This document shows, in pieces, positions 32,907-40,387 of a stretch of 41,643 bases of DNA (positions are counted from its first letter, which is position 1; every line of letters begins with the position of its first letter). The stretch lies in NCBI GenBank assembly GCA_023230525.1, contig JALNXE010000030.1, forward strand, positions 1 through 41,643. The letters are read 5' to 3'. The translations under genes and the position numbers were made by a program. Below the pieces are notes generated by a model. The model did no database searches. It had not been told where the DNA came from and worked only from the letters and a program-made list of their open reading frames with translations. Source of the DNA: Desulfobulbaceae bacterium. Lineage in GTDB: Bacteria > Desulfobacterota > Desulfobulbia > Desulfobulbales > SURF-16.

Positions 32907-33680
32907 TTAATGTATGCGGTTGTGATTGGAGTTCATGTCCTCTTCCGGCCATTCAATGGTGGCAAAGGTGCTGAAGCCTTGGGAGAGATTCTCAACGGTG
33001 ATGGAACACCAGCTGATGTCAGGATGGCCGGCAAGTTTGACGGCCAGATCCTTGGCAATTTTTTCCACGGATAGGGTACGGTTGGGAGGTTTGACTGATG
33101 CGGCGGACCACTGCAGGTCATGGGTGGTTACGGCTTCGACCATTTCAATCAGCTCTTCCATCCAGATGAAACGCTTAAAGCGGAGACAGATATTCGCCAC
33201 TCCCCAGTGACCGAGGGATTCGGGCAGGCCGGAGCTGGTCTGCACCGGCGCCGGCGGAGAGATGGGCACGGCGATTTCCAGGGTAAGGTCATCTGTCCGG
33301 TCAAGCGAACCGTGCATTTTACAAAGGTATTCGGCCAGTTCCATCTTGTTGGCCGCCGGCGATTTTTTTTTGAGGAAAAAGGGAAATTCAATTTCCATAT
33401 GTGCTGCCTCGGCCTGCAGTTTTGTTTTTGTCTCTTCCAGAATGAGCCGGAAACTACGCAGATTGATGTCGCCGTGGAAGTGGTTGAGAATCTCGATGAA
33501 GCGGCTCATGTGGGTGCCCTTGAACTGGTGGGGCAGGTTGACGTACATATTCACCCTGGCCACGGTCCGCTGCACCTTGTTTGCCCGGTCAAGCACGGAG
33601 ATCGGGTAGGAAATATCCTTGACCCCGACTTTTTTGATGTTGATACGCCGGTGATCGCGCAGGCTCTGGATGTCCTTCAT
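32907..33680 (-). CDS. folE2: FolE2-family protein (GTP cyclohydrolase IB type) without usual active-site motifs
   Basis: A 257-residue protein. The N-terminal half is clearly FolE2 (MKDIQSLRDHRRINIKKVGVKDISYPI, then NMYVNLPHQFKGTHMSRFIEIL at about 44-65, and HMEIEFPFFLKKKSP). In studied FolE2 enzymes a CPCSKxIS motif with the catalytic Cys and a GAHNQR motif follow. Here the matching region (about 138-163) reads VPISPPAPVQTSSGLPESLGHWGVAN, with no Cys at the expected site. The later ESIHxHxA metal motif is replaced by SQGFSTFA at 233-240. It may be an inactive relative, or use another reaction. It is co-transcribed with the receiver gene and glyS. Confidence 0.85.
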   Translation of the reverse strand: MKDIQSLRDHRRINIKKVGVKDISYPISVLDRANKVQRTVARVNMYVNLPHQFKGTHMSRFIEILNHFHGDINLRSFRLILEETKTKLQAEAAHMEIEFPFFLKKKSPAANKMELAEYLCKMHGSLDRTDDLTLEIAVPISPPAPVQTSSGLPESLGHWGVANICLRFKRFIWMEELIEMVEAVTTHDLQWSAASVKPPNRTLSVEKIAKDLAVKLAGHPDISWCSITVENLSQGFSTFATIEWPEEDMNSNHNRIH

Positions 33681-33704
33681 TGCGGGGTTGCTGCCACCGG
33701 TTGC

Positions 33705-34055
33705 TCAGGACAGATATTTACGGACGGCGCTTTTTAGTTCGTCCAGATTGGATGATTTGACAATGTAGTCATCCGAGGCCCATGAGGCGAGATCCTGTTT
33801 GAATTCCTGGTAGGCGGAGCTGAGAATAACCGGCATGGCCTGGTTGATTTCCTTCATGCGGCGCAGCACATCAATGCCGTTCATGCCCGGCATGTTGATG
33901 TCAAGTATGACGAGATCCGGTTCTATAATATGGAGTTTTTCCAGGGCCTCTTCGCCGGAAAGAGCGGAGTGCACTTCATAGCCTTCTTCTTCGAGTTCCT
34001 CCCGGTAGAGCAGATGGATGCTTTCTTCATCGTCAACGAGTAATATCTTTTTCAT
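33705..34055 (-). CDS. Single-domain response regulator (CheY-like)
   Basis: A 116-residue receiver domain with no output domain. It has the acidic pocket DDEES at the N-terminus, the phospho-acceptor Asp in VILDINMPGMNG, the switch SSAY and the conserved Lys in YIVKSS. Such proteins pass phosphate to or bind other proteins. No histidine kinase gene is near, so its partner is unknown. It lies 24 bases before the FolE2-family gene and 25 after galT, so it is likely part of the same transcript. Confidence 0.93.
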   Translation of the reverse strand: MKKILLVDDEESIHLLYREELEEEGYEVHSALSGEEALEKLHIIEPDLVILDINMPGMNGIDVLRRMKEINQAMPVILSSAYQEFKQDLASWASDDYIVKSSNLDELKSAVRKYLS

Positions 34056-34080
34056 GAGCCACCTGTTTTATAAAGTTCAA

Positions 34081-35079
34081 TCACACTTTCGCTTCCTTAA
34101 GAAATTTCGCGGCATCCTCGGGCGGGGTCGGATTAATATAAAAACCTGAGCCCCATTCAAAACCGGCAATCTGGGTCAATTTGGGCATGATCTCAAAATG
34201 CCAGTGAAAATATTCCAACGGTTCGGAGCGCAAAGGTGAGGCATGCAGGACAAAATTGTAAGGGACATTGGGAATACAGGCATTCAATCGCCGCATGCTT
34301 TCCGAAAAAATTGCCGCCAGGGCCTGGAAAGAGGTGTGGTCCTGACTGATGAAGGACGAGGCGTGCCTTTTGGGCAGAATCCACATTTCAAAAGGAGAAC
34401 GAGGGGCATAGGGGGCGATGGCGAGAAAATAATCGTTCTGGCAGACGACCCTGTCTTCGGTTTTGATTTCCTGATGGATCATGTCGCAGTAGACACAGCG
34501 CTCCTTATATTTATAATAGGAGAGGCTGCCGGACATTTCCGAGACGATTCGCCCCGGGACGATGGGCAGGGCAATCAGCTGGGAATGGGAATGCTCAAGC
34601 GAGGCGCCCGCCGCTTTGCCGAAATTTTTGAAGACCATGACATACTTGAAGCGGGGGTCGCGGCCGAGGTCGATGATGCGGTCACGGAAAGCGAGAAAGA
34701 CATCAAGCATTCTGTACTGCGGAAGATCGGAAAAGGCTTCATCATGGTTCGGCGATTCAATGATGACTTCATGGGCGCCGATGCCGTTCATTTTGTCGTA
34801 CAGGCCTTCCCCTTCCTTGTTCAGCTCACCCTCAATGATCAGGGCAGGGTATTTATTCGGCACCACACGCAACGTCCAGCCCGGGGTGTTGGGCTGATGG
34901 TTGATGTCGCCGTAGCTGAGAACCTCCGGAGGCGTGGTCTTTTCATTGCCAGGGCAAAGTGGACAAAATCCCCCTTTGCTGACACTATGTTCAACAATAA
35001 AGTCTGTCGGGCGCTTTCCCCGTTCCTTGGCAATAATAATCCAGCGGCCGAGGATAGGGTCTTTTCTTAGTTCGGGCAT
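34081..35079 (-). CDS. galT: Galactose-1-phosphate uridylyltransferase
   Basis: Exchanges UMP between UDP-glucose and galactose-1-phosphate (Leloir pathway) or acts as a related nucleotidyltransferase. The 332-residue protein starts with the family RKDPILGRWIIIAKERGKRP, has a zinc-type CPLCPGNE, and the active-site HSHSQ in ASLEHSHSQLIALP. The classical motif is HPHxQ, so Pro is replaced by Ser while both His remain. A second histidine set (YFHWHFEIMP) lies near the C-terminus. No galK or galE is near. Confidence 0.92.
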   Translation of the reverse strand: MPELRKDPILGRWIIIAKERGKRPTDFIVEHSVSKGGFCPLCPGNEKTTPPEVLSYGDINHQPNTPGWTLRVVPNKYPALIIEGELNKEGEGLYDKMNGIGAHEVIIESPNHDEAFSDLPQYRMLDVFLAFRDRIIDLGRDPRFKYVMVFKNFGKAAGASLEHSHSQLIALPIVPGRIVSEMSGSLSYYKYKERCVYCDMIHQEIKTEDRVVCQNDYFLAIAPYAPRSPFEMWILPKRHASSFISQDHTSFQALAAIFSESMRRLNACIPNVPYNFVLHASPLRSEPLEYFHWHFEIMPKLTQIAGFEWGSGFYINPTPPEDAAKFLKEAKV

Positions 35080-35125
35080 GGCTTAGTCTATTGAAAGAGG
35101 GGAATCTTTTGGCATCAACGGCAGA

Positions 35126-35488
35126 TCAACTGGACTTTGCCTTTTCATAATCTTCCTGTTTTGTCTTGCACTGGATGCAGAGGGTGGTGACAGGACGGGC
35201 CTCAAGCCGGGCAACGCCGATATCTTCTCCGCAATCCTCGCAGACACCATATGCATCGTTTTCAATCCGCTCAAGCGCTTCCTTGACTTTGGCCAGCAGC
35301 TTGCGTTCGCGGTCGCGGATGCGAAGTTCGAAATTGCGGTCGGACTCGGCGGTGGCCCTGTCCGTGGGATCAGGATAATTGCCGCTGCTGTCTGTCATTT
35401 CCGTAATCGTTCTATTGGCTTCAGATAAGAGCTCTTCGCTCATATGCTGTAATTTCAATTTAAAATACGCCAGTTGTTCGTCTGTCAT
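35126..35488 (-). CDS. dksA: DksA/TraR family RNA polymerase-binding protein
   Basis: A 120-residue protein with a coiled coil (about 10-70) and a C4 zinc finger: CEDCG and CIQCK about 20 residues later. DksA binds in the secondary channel of RNA polymerase and works with ppGpp. In the coiled-coil tip DPTDRATAES the acidic residues expected for function are present. The protein is shorter than E. coli DksA (151 residues), as is usual for this phylum. It lies between moaC and galT on one strand with short gaps. Confidence 0.93.
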   Translation of the reverse strand: MTDEQLAYFKLKLQHMSEELLSEANRTITEMTDSSGNYPDPTDRATAESDRNFELRIRDRERKLLAKVKEALERIENDAYGVCEDCGEDIGVARLEARPVTTLCIQCKTKQEDYEKAKSS

Positions 35489-35545
35489 CGCTTAGATCTC
35501 CACATGATTCAGCGTTGCTTTCCCGTGTTGCAGAAATTTACTGAT

Positions 35546-36064
35546 TTATTTCAGGTCATTGCGGACGTAAGTGCCGCTTTTCCCACCTGATTTGGATAAG
35601 AGCCTGATGTGGTCTATCACCATGCCCTTATCCACTGCCTTGCACATGTCATATATTGTTAAAGCAGCTATGGATACGGCGGTAAGCGCTTCCATCTCCA
35701 CGCCGGTTTTACCGGTCATTCCCACGGTAGCAGTTATCTCTATACAGCTTTTTTCCGCATCCAGGCTGAAATCGATGTCCGCTTTGGTGATGGGCAGCGG
35801 ATGGGTAAGCGGAATGAGTTCATCCACCTTTTTCGCTGCCATGATGCCGGCCAGTCGCGCCACTCCCAACACATCTCCCTTGGCAATGGAGGCGTTGCTT
35901 ACCAGTTGCAGGCACTCCGGCGACATATGGATGACACCGCCGGCCACGGCCTGCCGGACCGTGTCGCTTTTCTGGCTGACATCGACCATTCTGGCTTTTC
36001 CCGCCTGGTCAAAGTGGCTGAACTCTTTTGTCTGCGTCATTTTTTCCATTTTCGGAGAGTTCAT
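35546..36064 (-). CDS. moaC: Cyclic pyranopterin monophosphate synthase MoaC
   Basis: Second step of molybdenum cofactor synthesis, forming cPMP from the MoaA product. The 172-residue protein has FDQAGKARMVDVSQK, the active-site region LIPLTHPLPITKADIDF and GMTGKTGVEMEALTAVSIAALTIYDMCKAVDKGM with the conserved residues. The first ATG overlaps the dnaJ stop (ATGA), so it is coupled to dnaJ; internal ATGs at residues 6 and 9 are alternative starts. No other moa gene lies here. Confidence 0.96.
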   Translation of the reverse strand: MNSPKMEKMTQTKEFSHFDQAGKARMVDVSQKSDTVRQAVAGGVIHMSPECLQLVSNASIAKGDVLGVARLAGIMAAKKVDELIPLTHPLPITKADIDFSLDAEKSCIEITATVGMTGKTGVEMEALTAVSIAALTIYDMCKAVDKGMVIDHIRLLSKSGGKSGTYVRNDLK

Positions 36065-37179
36065 GCTCCCAGGTTGCCTGAAAAAAGTTTTTTGAAAAAT
36101 CCTTCACTGTGGTGTTCGTCATCGGCTGATTCCAGGCTAACGAATTCCTGCAGGAGTTCTTCCTGCCGCTTGCTCAGTTTCTTTGGAATAACCACCTTGA
36201 CCTCAACTACCATATCACCTTTACCCTGGCCGCGTAAACTCGGCACTCCTTCGCCGGGCAGGCGGAAGGTCTGGCCTGGCTGGGTTCCCTTGGGAATTTT
36301 CAGATTTTTTTTCCCATGGATGGTCGGCACATCCAGTTTACATCCCAGGGCCGCCTGGGTCATGGACAGCGGCAGCTCGCAATAGATGAGATCTCCGTCG
36401 CGCTGGAAAAAATTGTGGGACTCAACATGGATAATCACGTAAAGGTCACCGCTTGGGCCGCCTTTGCGTCCTCCCTCGCCTTCCCCCCGCAATCGCATTC
36501 TGGCCCCGGTATCCACCCCGGCCGGAATTTTCAGCGAAACCTTCTTCTTCTTGGTGATCAGACCGGCGCCGTGACATTCATTGCAGGGATCGGTAATGAT
36601 TTCACCCTGGCCCTGGCATTCCGGACAAGGGGTGCGGATGCTGAAAAAGCCCTGTGATCTGGTTACCTGCCCTGCGCCCTGACAGTAAGCGCAGGTCTTA
36701 TTTTTGTGGCCCGGCCGTATCCCGCTTCCTTCACAGGTCCAGCAGGTGTCACGCTTGTTGATTTCAATCTCTTTTTCCACGCCGTGAACCGCATCAAGGA
36801 AGGAAACGGTTAAATCATAGCGCAGGTCGTTACCGGGTATCGGTCCCTGGCTGCGCCGACGGTTGCCGGCGCCGCTGAAGCCGAACAGGTCTCCGAAAAT
36901 GTCGCCAAAGCTTGAAAAAATATCCTCAAAATTGCCGGGGCCGCTGTAACCACTGTTGCGTAAGCCTTCTGCGCCATATCTGTCGTAAATCTTACGTTTT
37001 TCGATATCCCGCAACACCTCATACGCTTCAGCCGCCACTTTGAATTTTTCTTCTGCCTCCTGGTCGCCCGGATTCCTGTCAGGATGATATTGCATGGCAA
37101 GCTTGCGGTAAGCCTTTTTTATCTCATCCGCTGTGGCGGTTCTGGCGACACCAAGAATGTTGTAGTAATCTTTGTCCAT
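36061..37179 (-). CDS. dnaJ: Chaperone protein DnaJ
   Basis: Hsp40 co-chaperone that stimulates DnaK. The 372-residue protein has an N-terminal J domain with the HPD motif (YHPDRNPGD), a Gly/Phe-rich segment, four CxxCxGxG-type zinc-binding repeats (CWTCEGSG, CAYCQGAG, CPECQGQG, CNECHGAG) and the two C-terminal peptide-binding domains. The full set marks a class I DnaJ. dnaK and grpE are not adjacent. It follows rpoZ by 80 bases. Confidence 0.97.
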   Translation of the reverse strand: MDKDYYNILGVARTATADEIKKAYRKLAMQYHPDRNPGDQEAEEKFKVAAEAYEVLRDIEKRKIYDRYGAEGLRNSGYSGPGNFEDIFSSFGDIFGDLFGFSGAGNRRRSQGPIPGNDLRYDLTVSFLDAVHGVEKEIEINKRDTCWTCEGSGIRPGHKNKTCAYCQGAGQVTRSQGFFSIRTPCPECQGQGEIITDPCNECHGAGLITKKKKVSLKIPAGVDTGARMRLRGEGEGGRKGGPSGDLYVIIHVESHNFFQRDGDLIYCELPLSMTQAALGCKLDVPTIHGKKNLKIPKGTQPGQTFRLPGEGVPSLRGQGKGDMVVEVKVVIPKKLSKRQEELLQEFVSLESADDEHHSEGFFKKLFSGNLGA

Positions 37180-37259
37180 CGGCTACGAATTTTCCTGGGG
37201 CTCAGCTCAAATAAATTTCTGCACGGATTGAAGTTTGTTACCCGCTCTCGCCGGAAATG

Positions 37260-37520
37260 TTATGAAACAACTTCAGTGGCGCTTGCGTCGGCGGCAGTCT
37301 TTTTTTCAGGAGCTTTGTTGAAATTTTTAATATTTTCAAAAGTGACCCTGCCGGCGGCGATTTCCCGCAGGGACATAACCACTTCCTTGTTTTTCCCTTT
37401 GATAAGAAACGGTTGCCCGTTCCGGTGCTGTTTGACCCTGGCAACAGCAAGGTGAATCAACATGAAGCGATTTTCATTACCTATCTGCCCCAAGCAATCT
37501 TCTACGGTTATACGTGCCAT
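37260..37520 (-). CDS. rpoZ: DNA-directed RNA polymerase subunit omega
   Basis: An 86-residue polymerase assembly subunit. It has the family start MARITVEDCLGQIGNENRFMLIHLAVARVKQ and the VVMSLREIAAGRVTFENI motif; the C-terminal tail is Ala/Lys-rich and variable. AAGGAG lies about ten bases before the ATG. It is the first gene of the minus-strand run toward glyS. Subunit omega is also part of one ppGpp site, which fits its place near dksA, though this may be chance. Confidence 0.93.
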   Translation of the reverse strand: MARITVEDCLGQIGNENRFMLIHLAVARVKQHRNGQPFLIKGKNKEVVMSLREIAAGRVTFENIKNFNKAPEKKTAADASATEVVS

Positions 37521-37571
37521 TAAACAGCGTCTCCTTGTAAGTTTGCTGATTCTTATAATTTAAACCTGTTA

Positions 37572-37599
37572 AATATAATCTCTTTCTCCCTTTTGGCAA
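37572..37599 (-). promoter_or_regulatory. Sigma70-type promoter of rpoZ
   Basis: On the minus strand TTGCCA (37594-37599), a 16-base spacer and TATATT (37572-37577), five of six matches each. It lies about 52 bases before the rpoZ start. Confidence 0.5.
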
Positions 37600-37639
37600 G
37601 AATTTTTAATTGCAGCGACGGCTGGGAAGGCGATAATCG

Positions 37640-38060
37640 GGTATGGCTCACTGGTTGTCGATCCCCTCTGAATCCCGTAATAAACGGGGGGTTATGTTCC
37701 TTTCCGGCAAGATTGGGGTTGCCGGTGTATTTTTCTGGGGAAGCCTGGTTTTCTGCTGGCGGGCAGGCGATTTACCTGCCAGGATAAATCGCCGGAGGCA
37801 CGGGAAATGCACTATTGGTTCAGTGAATTGCCTGGGAAAACGAAAACAGGCGGGGAAATTTTGCCGCGCAGGCTGCTTGCTGCGCAACGGCGCCGCCTCT
37901 CCAGGGAAACCCGGCATAGAGATTTTTCCGGTGACGAGGCTTGCGGTGGGTAATTTTTTCCCGGTCGGCGGCGGTGAAAATGATTTTTTTGCCGCCCTGG
38001 GACCATTACCTGTGTGGCAGAGGTTGGATAACTGACTTTCTGATCATTTTTTTGACTGAC
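37640..38060 (+). other. Hairpin-rich non-coding region upstream of the lipoprotein cluster
   Basis: No convincing gene was found in these roughly 420 bases, but stems are frequent: CCGGCAA/TTGCCGG (37704-37725); overlapping, mutually exclusive stems at 37763-37780 (GGCAGG/CCTGCC) and 37766-37793 (GGCGATTTA/TAAATCGCC); GCCTG/CAGGC (37830-37851); GCGCAG/CTGCGC (37866-37885); and GGCGGC/GCCGCC (37967-37996). The strand is assumed to be plus because it leads into the gene at 38072. It matches no riboswitch class or small RNA that I recognise. A 130-codon open frame here looks like chance. Confidence 0.4.
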
Positions 38061-38071
38061 GGGAACTGGAA

Positions 38072-38317
38072 ATGAAAAAAACGGTGATCGGCTTGTGTCT
38101 GGTTTGCCTTACCGGCTGCTCTGCGGCGACGGAAATGAGTTCGCGGGTCAACGCGGAAATTGATTCCTATCTGGCCGAGAGAGAAAAGAGGGACTATGTG
38201 CAGGTGGTTTATCCTGCCGAACTGCGCCGCTACCAGGGGAACCGGCAAGACACATCCTCTCCCGCCTATTGGCAGAACAGCAGCGATGAATATGATGACT
38301 ATCAATCAAAACAGTGA
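38072..38317 (+). CDS. Small lipoprotein, unrecognised
   Basis: An 81-residue lipoprotein with the lipobox CLTGC (acyl site about residue 16). The mature part is hydrophilic, with many charged and Tyr residues (YLAEREKRDYVQVVYPAELRRYQG), and ends in an Asp/Tyr/Ser-rich tail. No family is recognised. Only a weak TGGA precedes the ATG. It is the first of five plus-strand genes for exported proteins, and the next gene starts 55 bases on. Confidence 0.72.
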   Translation: MKKTVIGLCLVCLTGCSAATEMSSRVNAEIDSYLAEREKRDYVQVVYPAELRRYQGNRQDTSSPAYWQNSSDEYDDYQSKQ

Positions 38318-38372
38318 AGCATGGTTGCTGTCTGGCAGATGGGATGAGGGCAAAAAAAAATTGAGGCGGGAA

Positions 38373-39134
38373 ATGAGATACGCATCCAGTGTTATGGCTA
38401 TGGTGTTCGGTTTTATCGCCCTTGGCGCGCCGGTCAATGCCGCTGCCGGTAATGAGTACTCGACGACCACGGGATACGGCTACGACTATCCCCACCGAGT
38501 CCCGGCCGATTACGTGTATCGCACCGGCAGGGTTTTCACCCCAAAGGATGAGCCGTCAACCTGGTGGCCGGACCTGCAGAATTTTTTTGCGGGGAAAAAG
38601 CTGCCCGTTCAGGCTGAACTGGCCATGGAATTGAAACTCAAAGTGCGGGAGCTGGCCCAGCAGCTCATCGACCATGCCCGGGAACCCATTGGCGATCAGT
38701 ACCGGGTTATTGTCACCACCTTTGTCAATCTGAACCATCTCTATAAAACCTCGGGTCTGGGGCGGGCCATGGGCGAGCAGATGATCAGCGAATTCCAGCG
38801 GGCGGGCATCGAGGTGGTTGACGTGCGGATGACGCCGGCCGTGCAGATCATGGAAGGCTATGGCGAGTACGGTATGTCCAGAGACATGAACCAGCTCAGT
38901 TATGTGCAGGAGGCCCAGGCCGTGGTGGTGGGGACCTATACCATCAGTGATGGGCAGGTTATGGTCAATGCCAGGCTGCTGCAGCAGGGAAACGGTCTGG
39001 TGCTGTCCAGCGGCTCGATTGTCTTTGAGGCAAATAAGCTTGTGCAGGGTTTTTTGCTGGATGAGGCCACGCCCCCCAGAAAGGGAACGGTCGTGGAGCT
39101 GCATAATTTTGCCGAGATTGCGCCAAAAGAATAA
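38373..39134 (+). CDS. FlgO-domain exported protein
   Basis: A 253-residue protein with a signal peptide at about 1-23 (PVNA/AA). Residues about 23-60 are Tyr-rich (TTTGYGYDYPHR). The FlgO domain (about 85-245) shows YRVIVTTFVNLNHLYKTSGLGRAMGEQMISEFQRAGIEVVDVRM and QEAQAVVVGTYTISDGQVMVNARLL. FlgO of Vibrio is an outer-membrane protein needed for normal flagella, but FlgO domains also occur outside flagellar loci. The start is the ATG at 38373 behind GAGG, which begins the signal peptide; the in-frame extension to 38160 overlaps the previous gene. Confidence 0.85.
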   Translation: MRYASSVMAMVFGFIALGAPVNAAAGNEYSTTTGYGYDYPHRVPADYVYRTGRVFTPKDEPSTWWPDLQNFFAGKKLPVQAELAMELKLKVRELAQQLIDHAREPIGDQYRVIVTTFVNLNHLYKTSGLGRAMGEQMISEFQRAGIEVVDVRMTPAVQIMEGYGEYGMSRDMNQLSYVQEAQAVVVGTYTISDGQVMVNARLLQQGNGLVLSSGSIVFEANKLVQGFLLDEATPPRKGTVVELHNFAEIAPKE

Positions 39135-39153
39135 GCGGGCCGGGAGAAAAGGG

Positions 39154-39531
39154 ATGCGGCGGGAAAAAACGGATTTAACCTTCGGGGAACAGCGCAGGGC
39201 GGGATGGCGATATGATGGGCGGCCCTTGCCATTTACTCAAATCATTCTTGTGGCGCTGGCTGCCATGCTGGCCCTGTCGGTTGCAGGGTGCACGCTGCTG
39301 CCCCGGGAATATTCTCAGGAGCCTCCCCGGAAAACCGCCGGGTTGCAGGCCATGGATGAATATGCCTGGCGCTGTTACGACCTGGGGATTGACTACATGG
39401 ACCAGTCCCGCTTTGAGCTGGCCAGGCAGCAGTTCTCGCTTGCCGCCTCCTCGGCGGTTTCCAAGACACTGCATGAAGATGCCCTTGATGCCATGCGCCG
39501 CGCCGAGCAGAGCATCCGCCAGCAGCGTTGA
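39154..39531 (+). CDS. Lipoprotein with TPR-like helices
   Basis: A 125-residue protein. It has an unusually long polar N-region (about 28 residues), a hydrophobic segment and the lipobox SVAGC (acyl site about residue 45). A helical part follows that resembles one TPR repeat (YDLGIDYMDQSRFELARQQFSLAASSAVSKTLHEDALDAMRRAEQS). GGGAG lies seven bases before the ATG; a later start near 39264 would give a shorter signal peptide. The function is not recognised. It lies between two FlgO-domain genes. Confidence 0.72.
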   Translation: MRREKTDLTFGEQRRAGWRYDGRPLPFTQIILVALAAMLALSVAGCTLLPREYSQEPPRKTAGLQAMDEYAWRCYDLGIDYMDQSRFELARQQFSLAASSAVSKTLHEDALDAMRRAEQSIRQQR

Positions 39532-39604
39532 TCCCGCGCGGATGCGGTTTGACGCCCAAATGGATGCGATTGCGGTCCGGCCTGGCGATGCCGGGGCCCT
39601 TGGT

Positions 39605-39712
39605 TAAGCCGTTATTAAAGAAATAAAGTTACATCAGGATAGTGTTACCGGCATAAGGGGCTGTGGCGAAAGGTTTGGAAAGGTAATGGTTATTGCGTAA
39701 CGGCCCCTAACC
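39605..39712. repeat. Dispersed repeat, copy B
   Basis: A 108-base stretch collinear with 17407-17512, beginning with TAAGCCGTT and ending with GTAACGGCCCCTAACC. The left arm of the inner inverted repeat (GGGGCTGTGGCGAAA) has diverged from the right arm, so this copy looks older. It ends 17 bases before the next gene and therefore contributes to that gene's leader. Confidence 0.7.
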
Positions 39713-39729
39713 AGCAATAAGGAAAAGAG

Positions 39730-40326
39730 ATGAACATGACCACCTGTCGCTTTGTGAAGGTTTTTTTTGTCCTCATGACCGCCGCCGTGCTGTTGGCCGG
39801 CTGCTCCGGCCCCAGACGCGGCGGCACCGTCTCGGTTCTCAGCCCCGATTTTTTCGGTTTCGGTGACGACCTGGCCCGGCAGTTGGTGGCCAACCGGCAG
39901 GACGGCAGACAGAGCGGCGAGCGGCTCATTCTCACCACCTTTGTCAATCTGGATAACCTCTATGAAACATCCGGCTTCGGCCGCACCCTGACCGAAGCGC
40001 TTTCCACCAGCCTGTTCAAGCAGGGGTTCGGCGTGGCTGAGATCAGGAAGGCCCCCGGTCTCTTTGTGAAAAGTGACAGCGGCGAGCTGACCCTGACCAG
40101 GGACGCCGCCCTTATCGCCCGGCAGCAGGAGGCCCAGGCGATTATCGCCGGCACGTATTCGCTCACCCCGACCACGGTCATCGTCAATGTCCGGATGATC
40201 GACGCCGGCTCGTCGGATGTGCTATCCGTCGGCGCCCTTGAGCTGCAACGCAGCGCCAATATCAACTATCTGCTGGCGGAAAAAAAAGGGGCCGCGGCCG
40301 GGCCGATGTCGGCCTATGAGCGCTGA
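39730..40326 (+). CDS. FlgO-domain lipoprotein
   Basis: A 198-residue lipoprotein with the lipobox LLAGC (acyl site residue 25). The FlgO domain follows: FGDDLARQLVANRQ, RLILTTFVNLDNLYETSGFGRTLTEALSTSLFKQGFGVAEIRK and QQEAQAIIAGTYSLTPTTVIVNVRMIDA. It is a paralogue of the protein at 38373 in its core but has a lipid anchor rather than a plain signal peptide. AAGGAAAAGAG precedes the ATG. Confidence 0.88.
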   Translation: MNMTTCRFVKVFFVLMTAAVLLAGCSGPRRGGTVSVLSPDFFGFGDDLARQLVANRQDGRQSGERLILTTFVNLDNLYETSGFGRTLTEALSTSLFKQGFGVAEIRKAPGLFVKSDSGELTLTRDAALIARQQEAQAIIAGTYSLTPTTVIVNVRMIDAGSSDVLSVGALELQRSANINYLLAEKKGAAAGPMSAYER

Positions 40327-40387
40327 ATGGTGCCAGTCCGCGGGGTTCTCTGGTCACGATGTGCAGAAATTACCAAGAGGAGAGGCT

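Noticed and set aside
37643..38035. A 130-codon open frame in the rpoZ-lipoprotein gap
   Set aside because: No Shine-Dalgarno, Arg/Gly/Cys-rich composition and frequent stem-loops suggest non-coding DNA.
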